From Planctomycetota bacterium (GTDB lineage Bacteria; Planctomycetota; Planctomycetia; Pirellulales; Pirellulaceae), in assembly GCA_003671195.1 (NCBI GenBank), contig QWPJ01000057.1, positions 1-56,838 of the forward strand: a stretch of 56,838 nt of DNA, read 5' to 3'. The notes beneath the pieces were generated by a model. The model was not told the origin of the DNA. It did not search any database and saw only the letters and a list, made by a program, of their open reading frames with translations. A program made the translations under genes and the position numbers. Below, piece by piece: positions 35,936 through 47,697 of this stretch (position 1 is the stretch's first letter; each line of letters begins with the position of its first letter).

Positions 35936-38900
35936 AGCGACATAGTTTAGGCCGTGGATTTTCAAAATCGCTCTTTGCGATTGTTTTCGGAACCAGCTTG
36001 GGTCCTAACGCGATCGCATTCCAAAAGATCAGCGATACAAAAGTCGAACGCATCGCCCCGTTGTCGCTCGACGATGTCCGGGCAGCAATTGAGGTGCAGG
36101 CTGGCTTTGAGGTCGAGTTGGTGGCCAGTGAGCCATTGATTCAAAGTCCGGTGGCCATGTCCTTCGATGCCTCGGGGGCGCTTTGGGTCGTCGAGATGGT
36201 CGACTACAGCGAGCAAGAAAACGACGCGCTCGGGAGATTGTCCAAGTTGACGGACACCGATAGTGACGGACGGATGGATCGAGCCGAGGTGATCGCAGAG
36301 CATTTGTCATGGCCTACGGCCTTAGCGACGTTGAATGAGCGGACATGGGTGGCGGCAGCTCCGTTGGTGCTGGAGTTTCGGGCAGGTCAACCCACGTCGG
36401 TCCAGCCTGGGGCATGGACATCCCAGCCATTGCTCGAGGGACTCGGACGGCAAAACGTCCAGGGGTTAGCCAATTCCTTTCGCTGGGGGCTCGACGGTCG
36501 GATGCATTTATCGACCAGTTCCAATGGTGGTCAGCTCCTCACGAGTCCGGGCAGCAATCTGAGTTTGCCCTCGAGCCCTTACGGTGTTTCGGGTCGAGAC
36601 ATCGCTTGGGACATCGTCAGCGGTAAAGTTTCGACGGTGGTAGGGTACGGACAACACGGAATGGATTTCAGTCCCTGGGGAGATCGCTTTGTGACGAGCA
36701 ACAGCGATCATCTACAGCAAGTCGTCGCTTGGTATTTGCCTGAGTTGACCGATGCGAGTCTGTCCAAGACGGTAGCATGGAGAAGGTCGGTGGCTCTGGA
36801 CGGTCCGCAAGCAGAGGTGTTTCGTGTTTCGCCTGTGGAATCATGGCGGACGATACGGACGCAAATGCGCCTGGCTGGCGTTTCGACCGGAATTCTCGAG
36901 GGGCAAGGCAGGGCCAGTGGCTATTTCACATCGGCGACAGGGGTCACGATTTACGATGGAGACCAATGGCCTGCAAGCGAGACTCCGTTGGCGTTTATCG
37001 CCGATGTGGGGAGCAATCTCGTTCATCGTAAGCGACTGGTTCGAAGCGGAGTTTATTCGAAAGGTCAGCGGATCGATTCGCAAGGGGAATTTCTCCGCAG
37101 CAAGGATACTTGGTTCCGTCCGGTCCAGTTTTCCAACGGTCCTGATGGTTGTTTGTACATTGTCGACATGGCCCGCGAGACGATCGAGCATCCCAAGAGC
37201 CTCCCCGAGCCCATCAAGAGCCAAGTGGATTTGACGTCCGGAAGGGAGCTAGGGCGTATTTGGCGGGTCAAAGCCATCGACAGGCCTATTCGACGCGATC
37301 GATTCGATTTAGCGAAATTGAGCACCGAGCAACTTGTAGGTCAACTCGATCATCCCAATGGATGGCATCGCGAGACGGCGAGCCAATTGCTCATCGAGCG
37401 ACAAGACCCTCAAGCGGTTAGGGCATGCCGTGAAACGGTGGCCTCGAGTCAGCGGGATTTGGCTAGGCTCTATGCGTTGTCGGTATTGTCGGCGATGCCC
37501 AAGGGATTGGACAAGTCGACATGGATGCGAGCGATCGAGGATCCGGCGGTCCATGTGCGTCTGTGGGCTTGGGTTTACGCAAATCGGCTCGGAGAGATCA
37601 CCTCTGAGTTTGTTCAAGAGGATTCGGATCGTATCCAGGCGGCCATGTTGCGAGAGTCGGATCTTGAGGTCCAGATGGCCATGGCGGTACGGAGTTTGTT
37701 GTTGGTTCCCAAGGAGCAGGATCGCGTTGCGGTTTTTGCCGGTTGGCTCAAGCGGAAAGATCCTGGGGTTCTTGCCTGCGACGAATTGCGAGCTGGGATC
37801 GAGGTTGCGATTCGTGGAAGGTCAGCCAAGATGTTATGGGAGCAGGAGGATTGGTTGAGCTTTTTCGGGCGATTCCCGCAGGCGAATCCTCTGCTCGATG
37901 CGATTCTCTTTCAAATGCAGCAACAGGGTGATTTGGTCGCGGTATTGGACCGATGGGAATCTCAGGATTTGAGTCCGGAGCAATCGCGAGTCGCAACCGA
38001 GGCTCTTGGGCGTTTGTCCGAGCGTCGGATCCTTGCAGAGGGAAGCGAAGCGTTCAAGCGGGTGAGTCAATTGGCATCGAAGCAGCTTGTGCCACGGATG
38101 CAGGCGGCTTTGGAGTCGGGCCGAACGGATCGTCAGGCCGAAGCCGATCTTGGCCAAAGCGACTCCGAGCGATCCAGTGCGATTCGATTGCTCGGAACAC
38201 TCCCGATCTCGCAGCGTCAGGAGATGTTGGTTCGGGTACTGAGCCAGTGCGCTTCGACTTCGATCCAGAGCGAGGTGATTGAGTCATGGGTACCTAGCCA
38301 GCCTGCCTTGCAGCAGATTGCGATGAAGTATCTCGACGGTTCGAATCCATTGATTGAGCAATCGATCTTCAAGGCGCTGATTCGAAACGAGCAGGGAGCC
38401 AAGCTCTTGCTCGATCGACTTGAGGAATCCAGTTTGGGGACTTCCGCGGGATTGCCTACTACTCCCGCTTGGGTCTGGCAGGCGCTGAGAGCGTTCCCGA
38501 CCGAAGGGATCAAGAAACGAGCGCAGAGATTGTCACCGGTATCGGAGGTTTCCTGGGAGAGCGTTGCGAGCAAGTACCGCGAGGCGTGGGAGCAACCCGG
38601 GAATGCCAAAGAGGGCCAGGAGCACTTTCGCAAATTGTGCGCCTCGTGCCATCGGGTCATGGATATCGGGATCCAGATTGGTCCTGCGTTGGACTCTTAT
38701 CGAGTTCGCCCTAACGAAGCGATCGGACTGGCTATCGCCGAGCCGAGTCGCGAGATGGATCCTAAGTATGAGCAGCAGCAGATTCGGACCAAGGATGGAG
38801 AGGTAGCCGCAGGGATATTGATCCGGTCGAGTCAGGACCAAATTACGATCCAGACGGCGCAGAATCAAAGCGTATCGATCGATCGGAGTCAGATCGATGA

Positions 38901-39009
38901 GTGGAAGAGTTCGGGTAAGTCGCTCATGCCCGACGGGTTGCTCAAAGAGCTTGATCCCTCGGGGCTTAACGACTTGATCGCGTTTTTGAGGCTAGTCCCC
39001 TCCGAGTGA
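35932..39009 (+). CDS. PVC-type haem-binding CxxCH protein (membrane-bound dehydrogenase-like)
   Basis: A 1025-residue exported protein of a family characteristic of Planctomycetes and Verrucomicrobia. After the signal peptide (about 1-28), DVRAAIEVQAGFEVELVASEPLIQSPVAMSFDASGALWVVEMVDY starts a beta-propeller-like dehydrogenase domain. HEAT-like helical repeats fill about 470-870. A cytochrome c domain ends the protein, with CASCH at 903-907 in HFRKLCASCHRVMDIGIQIGPAL. Such proteins are thought to oxidise sugars or other periplasmic substrates and pass electrons to the respiratory chain. ATG 35932 overlaps the esterase stop and has GGGGGA upstream, so an in-frame start at 35866 is not used. 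Only one CxxCH motif is present, as usual. Confidence 0.92.
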   Translation: MKRHSLGRGFSKSLFAIVFGTSLGPNAIAFQKISDTKVERIAPLSLDDVRAAIEVQAGFEVELVASEPLIQSPVAMSFDASGALWVVEMVDYSEQENDALGRLSKLTDTDSDGRMDRAEVIAEHLSWPTALATLNERTWVAAAPLVLEFRAGQPTSVQPGAWTSQPLLEGLGRQNVQGLANSFRWGLDGRMHLSTSSNGGQLLTSPGSNLSLPSSPYGVSGRDIAWDIVSGKVSTVVGYGQHGMDFSPWGDRFVTSNSDHLQQVVAWYLPELTDASLSKTVAWRRSVALDGPQAEVFRVSPVESWRTIRTQMRLAGVSTGILEGQGRASGYFTSATGVTIYDGDQWPASETPLAFIADVGSNLVHRKRLVRSGVYSKGQRIDSQGEFLRSKDTWFRPVQFSNGPDGCLYIVDMARETIEHPKSLPEPIKSQVDLTSGRELGRIWRVKAIDRPIRRDRFDLAKLSTEQLVGQLDHPNGWHRETASQLLIERQDPQAVRACRETVASSQRDLARLYALSVLSAMPKGLDKSTWMRAIEDPAVHVRLWAWVYANRLGEITSEFVQEDSDRIQAAMLRESDLEVQMAMAVRSLLLVPKEQDRVAVFAGWLKRKDPGVLACDELRAGIEVAIRGRSAKMLWEQEDWLSFFGRFPQANPLLDAILFQMQQQGDLVAVLDRWESQDLSPEQSRVATEALGRLSERRILAEGSEAFKRVSQLASKQLVPRMQAALESGRTDRQAEADLGQSDSERSSAIRLLGTLPISQRQEMLVRVLSQCASTSIQSEVIESWVPSQPALQQIAMKYLDGSNPLIEQSIFKALIRNEQGAKLLLDRLEESSLGTSAGLPTTPAWVWQALRAFPTEGIKKRAQRLSPVSEVSWESVASKYREAWEQPGNAKEGQEHFRKLCASCHRVMDIGIQIGPALDSYRVRPNEAIGLAIAEPSREMDPKYEQQQIRTKDGEVAAGILIRSSQDQITIQTAQNQSVSIDRSQIDEWKSSGKSLMPDGLLKELDPSGLNDLIAFLRLVPSE

Positions 39010-39029
39010 GAGCAGGATTGCTAGGAGGA

Positions 39030-40391
39030 TCAAAGGCCGATCTTCGGAATTGGGCCTTTGGTCAGACCGCCTTGAGTCCAGTCGCATTCCCAACCGGGGA
39101 ACGCGAAAGCAGGGAAAGGGTCTGGAGCGATCAGGTCTTTGGATTCGTAGATGATTTTGAATTGCCGGTCGAGTTGGATTTGTCCGAGTCGGAATTTCTT
39201 GTACATGTGGTGTGTTTTTGGATCGACTTTGATTCGGCCACCGGGTGCATCGAATTCCAGGCCCTTTTCGAGCACCTCGCGGATCTTGAGTGGATCGGAG
39301 GAATTTGCACGTTTGTACGCCTCTTTCCAGACCATGACTTGGGTGTACGCGGCCTCCATCGGATCGTCGACGACTCGATCTAAACCGAAGGTCTTTTTGA
39401 AGAGCCCTACGAACTTTTTGCTCTCAGGGGTATCGAGGGATTGGAAGTAGCTCCAAGCTGCATAGTGTCCTTGGACGAACTCGGGAGGGATACGGCGCAG
39501 TTCGTCTTCGGCGACGCTGGTCGCAAGCACCGGAAGGGTCTCGGCTCGAATCCCCGACTTATAAAGTTGTTCGTAGAAGGGTCGGTTGCTATCGCCGTTG
39601 ATGGTGCTGAGGATCAGATCCGGGGACTTTTGCTGGATCTTGAGAATTGCATCTCCAAAGTCTTTATGGCCAAGCGGCAGATAGACTTCGTCGACTACTT
39701 CGATACCGCGCGATTCGAGGTATTTTTTGACGATGTAATTTGCCATTCGAGGGAAGAGATAATCCGAGCCGATCAGATAGAGTTTTTGACGTTTTCCTCC
39801 TTGGACGGACAGAAACCAATCGATTGCAGGAAGGATTTGTTGGTTGGGAGTGCTGCCGAAATAAAAAACGTTTCGGTGGGCTTCGAAGCCTTCGTATTGC
39901 AGGGGGTAGAACAGGAGCGGTTCGTGGCGTTTGGTGCTGATATTTCCGACGAAGCCAACGGGGCGAAACAAGTCCGATGGGTTGTCCATTTCCTCGATGA
40001 CCGCTTTGCGGTGCAGGCTCGTCCAGCAACCGAAAATGACATCAACTTTTTCGACATCGATCAAATCGCGAGCTCTGCGGCGGAAGTGATCGCTTTTGGA
40101 GCGACCGTCTTTGACGACCGGGACAAACTCGGTCTTGGGAAATTCGCCGCTGTCATTGATTTCTTCAATTGCAAAAACTTCCGCATGCCTCAGAGACATC
40201 TCGTTCATGCCCATCGATCCGGTTTGGGAATGAAGGATCCCAAGCTTGATAGTCTCCTTGGTCTCTTTGGGTTTGGTCAGAACACCGATCGTCTTGTTGA
40301 GCTGTTCGCAGCCCAGGTTACAAGTCCATGTGAGGATCAGTGCCAAGCCCAACGCGGTTTTAATCGACGGCAATGCGTACCTAGGATGCAT
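39030..40391 (-). CDS. Urea/short-chain-amide-type ABC substrate-binding lipoprotein (UrtA-like)
   Basis: A 453-residue periplasmic binding protein. A lipobox NLGC near residue 28 predicts a lipoprotein. The body follows the UrtA/AmiC pattern: IKLGILHSQTGSM, IEEINDSGEF, VIFGCWTSLHRKAVIEEMD, LLFYPLQYEG, PNQQILPAIDWFL, LIGSDYLFPRMANYI and PLGHKDFGDAI..TINGDSN. Members bind urea, amides or branched-chain amino acids for ABC uptake or act as sensors. No urtBCDE permease or ATPase genes are in the window. It begins 5 bp after the stop of the DUF4239 gene, so these two form a unit. Confidence 0.85.
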   Translation of the reverse strand: MHPRYALPSIKTALGLALILTWTCNLGCEQLNKTIGVLTKPKETKETIKLGILHSQTGSMGMNEMSLRHAEVFAIEEINDSGEFPKTEFVPVVKDGRSKSDHFRRRARDLIDVEKVDVIFGCWTSLHRKAVIEEMDNPSDLFRPVGFVGNISTKRHEPLLFYPLQYEGFEAHRNVFYFGSTPNQQILPAIDWFLSVQGGKRQKLYLIGSDYLFPRMANYIVKKYLESRGIEVVDEVYLPLGHKDFGDAILKIQQKSPDLILSTINGDSNRPFYEQLYKSGIRAETLPVLATSVAEDELRRIPPEFVQGHYAAWSYFQSLDTPESKKFVGLFKKTFGLDRVVDDPMEAAYTQVMVWKEAYKRANSSDPLKIREVLEKGLEFDAPGGRIKVDPKTHHMYKKFRLGQIQLDRQFKIIYESKDLIAPDPFPAFAFPGWECDWTQGGLTKGPIPKIGL

Positions 40392-40396
40392 GAACG

Positions 40397-41182
40397 CTAC
40401 TCTTCCATCAAATGCGTAAGGATGTCTTCAAAAGGAGCAGGGGAGATGCTCAATTCACCCCGGAATGGGTTGTCGAGGGAGGCGATAAGGAAAATCATCA
40501 GGCCCATGAAGGCAGATAGGATTCCGCCTAGGAAGAGGTGGTTGATGAGTTTCATGTCGAACATCCAGATCAGAGCGATGTTCATCAGGGCTCCGACGAG
40601 TACGACGGCCCACATCACACCCGGGATCGAGGTGGTTACCGAAAAGATTCTCATCCGGCGAGCTTCAAGATAGTTATTGAACTGCCGTAGGGCTTCGGCA
40701 TGAAGGATTTCCTGCCCAGGAGTTTGGGGTTCAAAACGGATGAGTTGCTCATGGAAAGCGATCATCCGCGTGTTGCCTTCTTGAGGGACGATTCCCTTTC
40801 GCTGCGAGGGCCATGCGTAGTGAACGACATATCTCGTGTAATCTCGGAGCAACCATATAAGGTTAGTGCGATCGGGTTCGGGGTAGGCGCTAACGTCTCT
40901 TGACAGCGCCGAGAGGGCTGACGCTTCCTTCGAGACGATCGTCTCGACCGTGCTGAAGTTTTGGTAGGCTGCCACGGCCAGCAATCCCAGGAGCAGGCCA
41001 TAGAAAACACCGAAGCACGAGAGCATATACCCAATCAGATCGTTGATATCTGCTCGCTTGCGCAAAAAGGCACGCAGGATTGGGCGTATGAGTACTGCAC
41101 CGATCCAACTGAAGCCAACGAAGGCGCCGGTGATCAGCAGCGCTAGAGTGGTGCTAGGGACGTCATAGATCCAATAAAACAT
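40397..41182 (-). CDS. DUF4239 (bestrophin-like) membrane protein
   Basis: A 261-residue protein with four predicted helices: about 8-32, 48-70, 180-202 and 208-232. The layout of two N-terminal and two C-terminal helices around a charged helical middle (ETIVSKEASALSALSRDVSAYPEPDRTNLIWLLRDYTRYVVHYAWP) is typical of DUF4239, a family proposed to be related to bestrophin channels. Function is unknown. Cotranscribed with the binding lipoprotein directly downstream; a role as channel or signalling partner is inferred only from that pairing. Confidence 0.8.
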   Translation of the reverse strand: MFYWIYDVPSTTLALLITGAFVGFSWIGAVLIRPILRAFLRKRADINDLIGYMLSCFGVFYGLLLGLLAVAAYQNFSTVETIVSKEASALSALSRDVSAYPEPDRTNLIWLLRDYTRYVVHYAWPSQRKGIVPQEGNTRMIAFHEQLIRFEPQTPGQEILHAEALRQFNNYLEARRMRIFSVTTSIPGVMWAVVLVGALMNIALIWMFDMKLINHLFLGGILSAFMGLMIFLIASLDNPFRGELSISPAPFEDILTHLMEE

Positions 41183-41298
41183 GCTGTCGATCCGCAGGGT
41201 AGAGAGTCAGGTTGATGGATTATGATCGCATTGGTGTCCAATTTCCACAAAGAATCAATCCCCGATTGGGTTCGATCGGTGAAAACAGGTAGTTTCGC

Positions 41299-43214
<1,916 letters not shown>

Positions 43215-43229
43215 GGGAACTGTCTCATG

Positions 43230-43245
43230 CCAAGGTTATCCTTGG
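43230..43245. terminator. Short hairpin downstream of rpoC
   Basis: CCAAGG-TTAT-CCTTGG, a perfect 6-bp stem with 4-nt loop, 25 bp after the rpoC stop on the minus strand. No T-tract follows, so it is a weak terminator candidate at best. Confidence 0.3.
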
Positions 43246-43269
43246 TGCGATGATCGACTCTTGGGTGAT

Positions 43270-46200
43270 CTATTCCTCGAATGCAGGAGCATCCGAGGGA
43301 GGGATCGCAGCCGGGCTGGCAGGCGGTTCGGGGATTTGAATTTCCTCGGGGGCCGACTGAGGGGCTTGGTTCAAGAGAGGATAGTTTTGCTGTTCGGCGA
43401 TCGCCGCTCCGCGATTGACGAGGTCTTCGAGAGCTTCCTTGCGATAAGAGACTTCGGATTCCTGGAAGATCCTAAAGCCGGTACCGGCAGGGATCAGGTG
43501 TCCGAGGATAACGTTCTCTTTGAGACCTACCAATCGGTCGACTTTACCGGCAAGTGCCGCTTCGGTGAGGACTTTGGTGGTTTCTTGGAAGCTGGCTGCC
43601 GAGATGAAGCTATTGCTTTGGACGGCTGCTTTGGTGATCCCGAGCAGTTGGACTTCGGCTTGCGCGGGCTTGGGCTTCTTGCCCTTGGCTCCCTTGCCAC
43701 CGAGCCCTTCGCTTTGGGCGTTTGCCGTATCGAATTCTTCCTTTGGCACAATGGTACCGAGGGCGAACTGAGTATCACCTGGATCGGTGACTCGGATGCA
43801 CTTGGCGATATGGTCGTTGTGTTTCTTGAAGTCGAAGCGGTCCATGACCAATCCAGCCAGAAGGCTAGTGTCACCTGGGTTGGTGATTTTCACTTTTCGG
43901 AGCATCCGAGCGATGATGATCTCGACGTGTTTGTCGTTGATTTCCACTCGCTGCGAACGGTAGACCTGTTGGACTTCGTGGAGCAGGTACTGTTGTACGG
44001 CTTCTTCGCCACTGACTCGCAAGATATCGTGGGGGACCAGGGGTCCTTCGACGAGAGCTTGTCCGGCCTTAACGATATCGCCCGAGTGGACCAGGAATCG
44101 CTTTCCTGGTGGGACCAAGTGTTCGATTTCCTCACCGCTGTCGCTCTTGACGAGGATCGATCGCTTGCCCCGTTTACGATCTTTGGAGATTTCGACGGTT
44201 CCGTCGATTTCAGCAACGACGGCAGGATCTTTGGGTTTTCGAGCTTCGAAAATTTCGGTAATACGTGGCAGACCCCCGGTGATGTCTCGGACGCCGGTGG
44301 CTTCGCGTGGCATTTCTGCAAGCTCGGTACCTGCGTTGACCTTTTTGCCTTCGATGACGTTGATTACTGCCTTATCGGGCAGGTAGTGCACATCGACTGC
44401 TTTTCCGTCGGCATCTTCGAGAACGATCTGTGGGTGGAATTTTCCACGCGAGTCCATGATGGTTCGGCGGATGTTTCCGCTTGGGTCTTTTTCGCTTTTG
44501 AGCGTTTCGCCTTCGGAAATATCGACGAAGCTAACTTTACCGCTAGCGGTCGCCAGGATAGGAATCTTGTGAGGGTTCCATTCGCAGAGGACTTGGGCCT
44601 TGGGGATTTCCTGATTTTCGGCTACCAAGAGTCTTGCACCGACGGGGATTTCGTAGCGTTCGAGTTCACGTCCACGGGCATCGACGACTGCGATTTCGCA
44701 ATTGCGTGTCAGAACGACGTCTTCTCCGTTATCGTTTCGCACGAAGCGCATTTTGATGTATTTGACGACACCGCCCTTCTTGGACTTGATGTCGCTTTCT
44801 TCCATGGTCGTACCTGCGGCACCACCGATGTGGAAGGTACGCATGGTTAGCTGAGTACCGGGTTCGCCGATACTTTGGGCGGCGATGATACCCACGGCCA
44901 TGCCTTCTTCGACCACGGCCCCGGTGCTCATATCCATGCCATAGCAGGCGCGGCAGACACCCAAGGGAGCATCGCAGGTCATCGGCGAGCGGACTTGGAT
45001 TTTCTCCAGACCCATCTCTTCGATCTTGTGGGCTACGGTGCGGGAGATCATCTGGTTCTCTTCGACGATGGTCTCGGAGGTGATGAGGTTGACGATATTT
45101 TGTCGGCTGACACGACCCGTGATCGCCTCGATGAGTCGGACTTCGACTTTCTCACCTCGGTAAATCACACCCTTGGTGATCCCCTTGTTGGTCCCGCAAT
45201 CGTGCAAGGTGATTACAACGTTTTGGGCAACGTCGGCGAGTTTACGGGTCAAGTAACCGGAGTCGGCGGTTTTCAGAGCCGTATCGGCTAGACCTTTGCG
45301 TGCACCGTGGGTGGAGCTGAAGTACTCAAGAACGGATAGGCCTTCTCGGAAGTTCGACTTGATGGGCGTTTCGATGATTTCGCCGGTTGGCTTGGCCATG
45401 AGTCCCCGCATGCCTGCGAGCTGTCGGATCTGTTCGATACCACCACGAGCACCGGAGGATGCCATCAAGAACACGGGGTTGACGTACCATGGACCTCGGT
45501 GCTGGTCGGTCTCCATGGCAGCGAGCATGTCCTTGGTGATCGCTTCGCGAGCGGCCGTCCAAGCATCGAGAACTTGGTTGTAGCGTTCTTGAGCGGTCAT
45601 AACCCCCTTGAGGTAGTTCTTTTGGAACGTCATGACTTTTTTATCTGCATCGGTGATGTGCCGAGCTTTGGTATCCGGGGTGACGAGGTCATCGGCACCG
45701 AAGGACAGTCCGCTGTGGGTCGATTCGCGGAACCCGAGTTGGTTCATATCATCGAGCAACTGGATCGTAGCGCGTCGGCCCAGCAACTGGTAGCAGTCGC
45801 TGATGACCATCGCCAGGTCGCTTGATCGGAGCGATTGGTTGTAGAAGTCCATGCCTTGGGGGAGGATGGAATTAAAGAGGATACGTCCGTAGGTGGTCTC
45901 GACGATACGTCCACCGGGAACCGTGGGTTCACCGCTCTTGAGCTTTTGGCCCTTGGGCAATCGGACTTTGATTTTCGCATGCAGCGCGATTTTTCCGACG
46001 TTGTAAGCGTAATCGGCTTCGGTTGGATTGGAGAAGGTCATGCCTTCGCCTTTTTGATCCGCGAGCATGATGGTGATGTAGTTGCAACCCATGACCGTGT
46101 CCTGCGAGGGGCTCATGATCGGCTTGCCGTTGCTCGGTGCGAAGATGTTGTGGGTGCTCATCATCAGCGTGTGAGCTTCCACTTGGGCTTCGATCGACAG

Positions 46201-47607
46201 GGGCAAGTGAACGGCCATTTGGTCACCGTCGAAGTCCGCATTGAAACCTTTGCAGACCAGGGGGTGTAGGTGGATGGCATTGCCTTCGACGAGTGTTGGT
46301 TCGAAGGCTTGGATACCCATGCGGTGGAGCGTCGGGGCTCGGTTCAAAAGCACGGGGTGGTTTCGGATGACTTGTTCGAGGATATCCCAAACTTCGTCAT
46401 CTTTGCGTTCGAGCATTTTCTTTGCGGACTTGATCGTGTCGGCATGCCCGAGGTCTTTGAGTTTTCGGATGATAAACGGCTGGTAGAGTTCCAGAGCGAT
46501 CTTCTTGGGCAATCCGCACTGGTGGAGACGCAGACGTGGTCCGACGACGATCACCGAGCGGGCCGAGTAGTCGACTCGTTTTCCGAGAAGGTTTTCGCGG
46601 AACCGACCCTGCTTGCCCTTGATCATATCCGTCAGGGACTTCAGTGGTCGGTTGCTGCTTCCGAGAACTGGGCGTTTGCATCGTCCGTTGTCAAACAGAG
46701 CATCGACCGACTGCTGGAGCATTCGTTTTTCGTTGCGGATGATGACTTCTGGCGCGTTGAGATCGACCAACTTGCGCAATCGGTTGTTGCGGTTGATGAT
46801 CCGTCGGTACAGATCGTTGAGGTCGGAGGTTGCGAAGTTCCCGCTATCGAGAAGGACCAGCGGTCGCAGGTCAGGAGGAATGACGGGGATAACGTCGAGG
46901 ATCATCCACTCGGGACGATTTTCGCTATCGCGGATCGATTCGACGAGCTTGAGTCGATTGATCAATTCCTTTTTGCGTTGTTTGCTGCTGGTCTCTTGGA
47001 GTTCTGTTCGGAGAACTTCGGAAAGTTTGATCAGGTCGAGATTTTGGAGAAGCTTACGAACGGCTTCGGCACCCATATCGGCTTCGAAAGCATCGCCGTG
47101 TTGGGCCCGGGCTAGTCGGTACTCTTCTTCGGTCAGAAGTTGTTGGGCTTCCAGATCCGTGGTACCTGGATTGATAACTACATAGTCTTGGAAGTAGATC
47201 ACTTTTTCCAAGCTTGTGGTTTTCATTTCGAGCAGGTTACCAAGGCGGCTTGGCATCGCCTTGAAGAACCAGATGTGGGCTACAGGGGCGGCAAGTTCGA
47301 TGTGCCCCATGCGTTTGCGTCGAACTCTCGAGTGGGTGACTTTGACCCCACAGCGATCGCAGATCATCCCCTTGTACTTCATCCCACGGTACTTTCCGCA
47401 AGCGCATTCCCAGTCCTTTTCAGGGCCAAAAATACGTTCGCAGAACAAGCCGTCTTTTTCGGGACGGTAAGTTCGGTAGTTGATCGTCTCAGGCTTTTTG
47501 ACTTCTCCGAATGACCAGGACCGGATGTCTTGCGGTCGGGCCAGGGAGATCTTGACCGAGGTGTAATCGTTGACGCGATCGTAGGTGGCTTCGGCAACAG
47601 TACCCAT
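43270..47607 (-). CDS. rpoC: DNA-directed RNA polymerase beta' subunit
   Basis: A 1445-residue catalytic subunit of RNA polymerase. The N-terminal zinc site is Cys68, Cys70, Cys83 and Cys86 (ECACGKY..ICDRC). The active-centre Mg motif [12 protein letters not shown] lies near 452-463. The second zinc cluster is spread over DCGTNKG and [15 protein letters not shown]. Rudder/clamp and trigger-loop regions (for example [23 protein letters not shown]) are fully conserved. The C-terminal ~40 residues are Pro/Ala/Glu-rich and not part of the usual fold. It starts 78 bp after rpoB on the same strand, separated by a hairpin with a T-tract. Confidence 0.98.
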   Translation of the reverse strand: MGTVAEATYDRVNDYTSVKISLARPQDIRSWSFGEVKKPETINYRTYRPEKDGLFCERIFGPEKDWECACGKYRGMKYKGMICDRCGVKVTHSRVRRKRMGHIELAAPVAHIWFFKAMPSRLGNLLEMKTTSLEKVIYFQDYVVINPGTTDLEAQQLLTEEEYRLARAQHGDAFEADMGAEAVRKLLQNLDLIKLSEVLRTELQETSSKQRKKELINRLKLVESIRDSENRPEWMILDVIPVIPPDLRPLVLLDSGNFATSDLNDLYRRIINRNNRLRKLVDLNAPEVIIRNEKRMLQQSVDALFDNGRCKRPVLGSSNRPLKSLTDMIKGKQGRFRENLLGKRVDYSARSVIVVGPRLRLHQCGLPKKIALELYQPFIIRKLKDLGHADTIKSAKKMLERKDDEVWDILEQVIRNHPVLLNRAPTLHRMGIQAFEPTLVEGNAIHLHPLVCKGFNADFDGDQMAVHLPLSIEAQVEAHTLMMSTHNIFAPSNGKPIMSPSQDTVMGCNYITIMLADQKGEGMTFSNPTEADYAYNVGKIALHAKIKVRLPKGQKLKSGEPTVPGGRIVETTYGRILFNSILPQGMDFYNQSLRSSDLAMVISDCYQLLGRRATIQLLDDMNQLGFRESTHSGLSFGADDLVTPDTKARHITDADKKVMTFQKNYLKGVMTAQERYNQVLDAWTAAREAITKDMLAAMETDQHRGPWYVNPVFLMASSGARGGIEQIRQLAGMRGLMAKPTGEIIETPIKSNFREGLSVLEYFSSTHGARKGLADTALKTADSGYLTRKLADVAQNVVITLHDCGTNKGITKGVIYRGEKVEVRLIEAITGRVSRQNIVNLITSETIVEENQMISRTVAHKIEEMGLEKIQVRSPMTCDAPLGVCRACYGMDMSTGAVVEEGMAVGIIAAQSIGEPGTQLTMRTFHIGGAAGTTMEESDIKSKKGGVVKYIKMRFVRNDNGEDVVLTRNCEIAVVDARGRELERYEIPVGARLLVAENQEIPKAQVLCEWNPHKIPILATASGKVSFVDISEGETLKSEKDPSGNIRRTIMDSRGKFHPQIVLEDADGKAVDVHYLPDKAVINVIEGKKVNAGTELAEMPREATGVRDITGGLPRITEIFEARKPKDPAVVAEIDGTVEISKDRKRGKRSILVKSDSGEEIEHLVPPGKRFLVHSGDIVKAGQALVEGPLVPHDILRVSGEEAVQQYLLHEVQQVYRSQRVEINDKHVEIIIARMLRKVKITNPGDTSLLAGLVMDRFDFKKHNDHIAKCIRVTDPGDTQFALGTIVPKEEFDTANAQSEGLGGKGAKGKKPKPAQAEVQLLGITKAAVQSNSFISAASFQETTKVLTEAALAGKVDRLVGLKENVILGHLIPAGTGFRIFQESEVSYRKEALEDLVNRGAAIAEQQNYPLLNQAPQSAPEEIQIPEPPASPAAIPPSDAPAFEE

Positions 47608-47671
47608 GTAAGGAATGCTCCAGGGAACGGATATCTAAGAGTGATCGGATGTTGGTTTTGGGTGAGCGATG

Positions 47672-47697
47672 AAAAAAACGTCGGATTACAACCGGCG
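47672..47697 (-). terminator. Intercistronic terminator-like hairpin between rpoB and rpoC
   Basis: On the minus strand, CGCCGG, a 7-nt loop TTGTAAT and CCGACG form a 6-bp stem with one mismatch, followed at once by seven Ts. The rpoB stop codon TAA lies in the loop (complement of 47686-47688). It has the form of a weak Rho-independent terminator or attenuator inside the rpoBC operon. Confidence 0.5.

Noticed and set aside
39441..40673. 410-residue frame antisense to the UrtA-like and DUF4239 genes
   Set aside because: It is the complement of two clearly recognisable proteins and shows no family features; codon bias in this genome produces long antisense frames.
43261..44850. 529-residue frame antisense to rpoC
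   Set aside because: It lies wholly opposite conserved rpoC sequence and its translation is Asp/Phe-rich without any domain.
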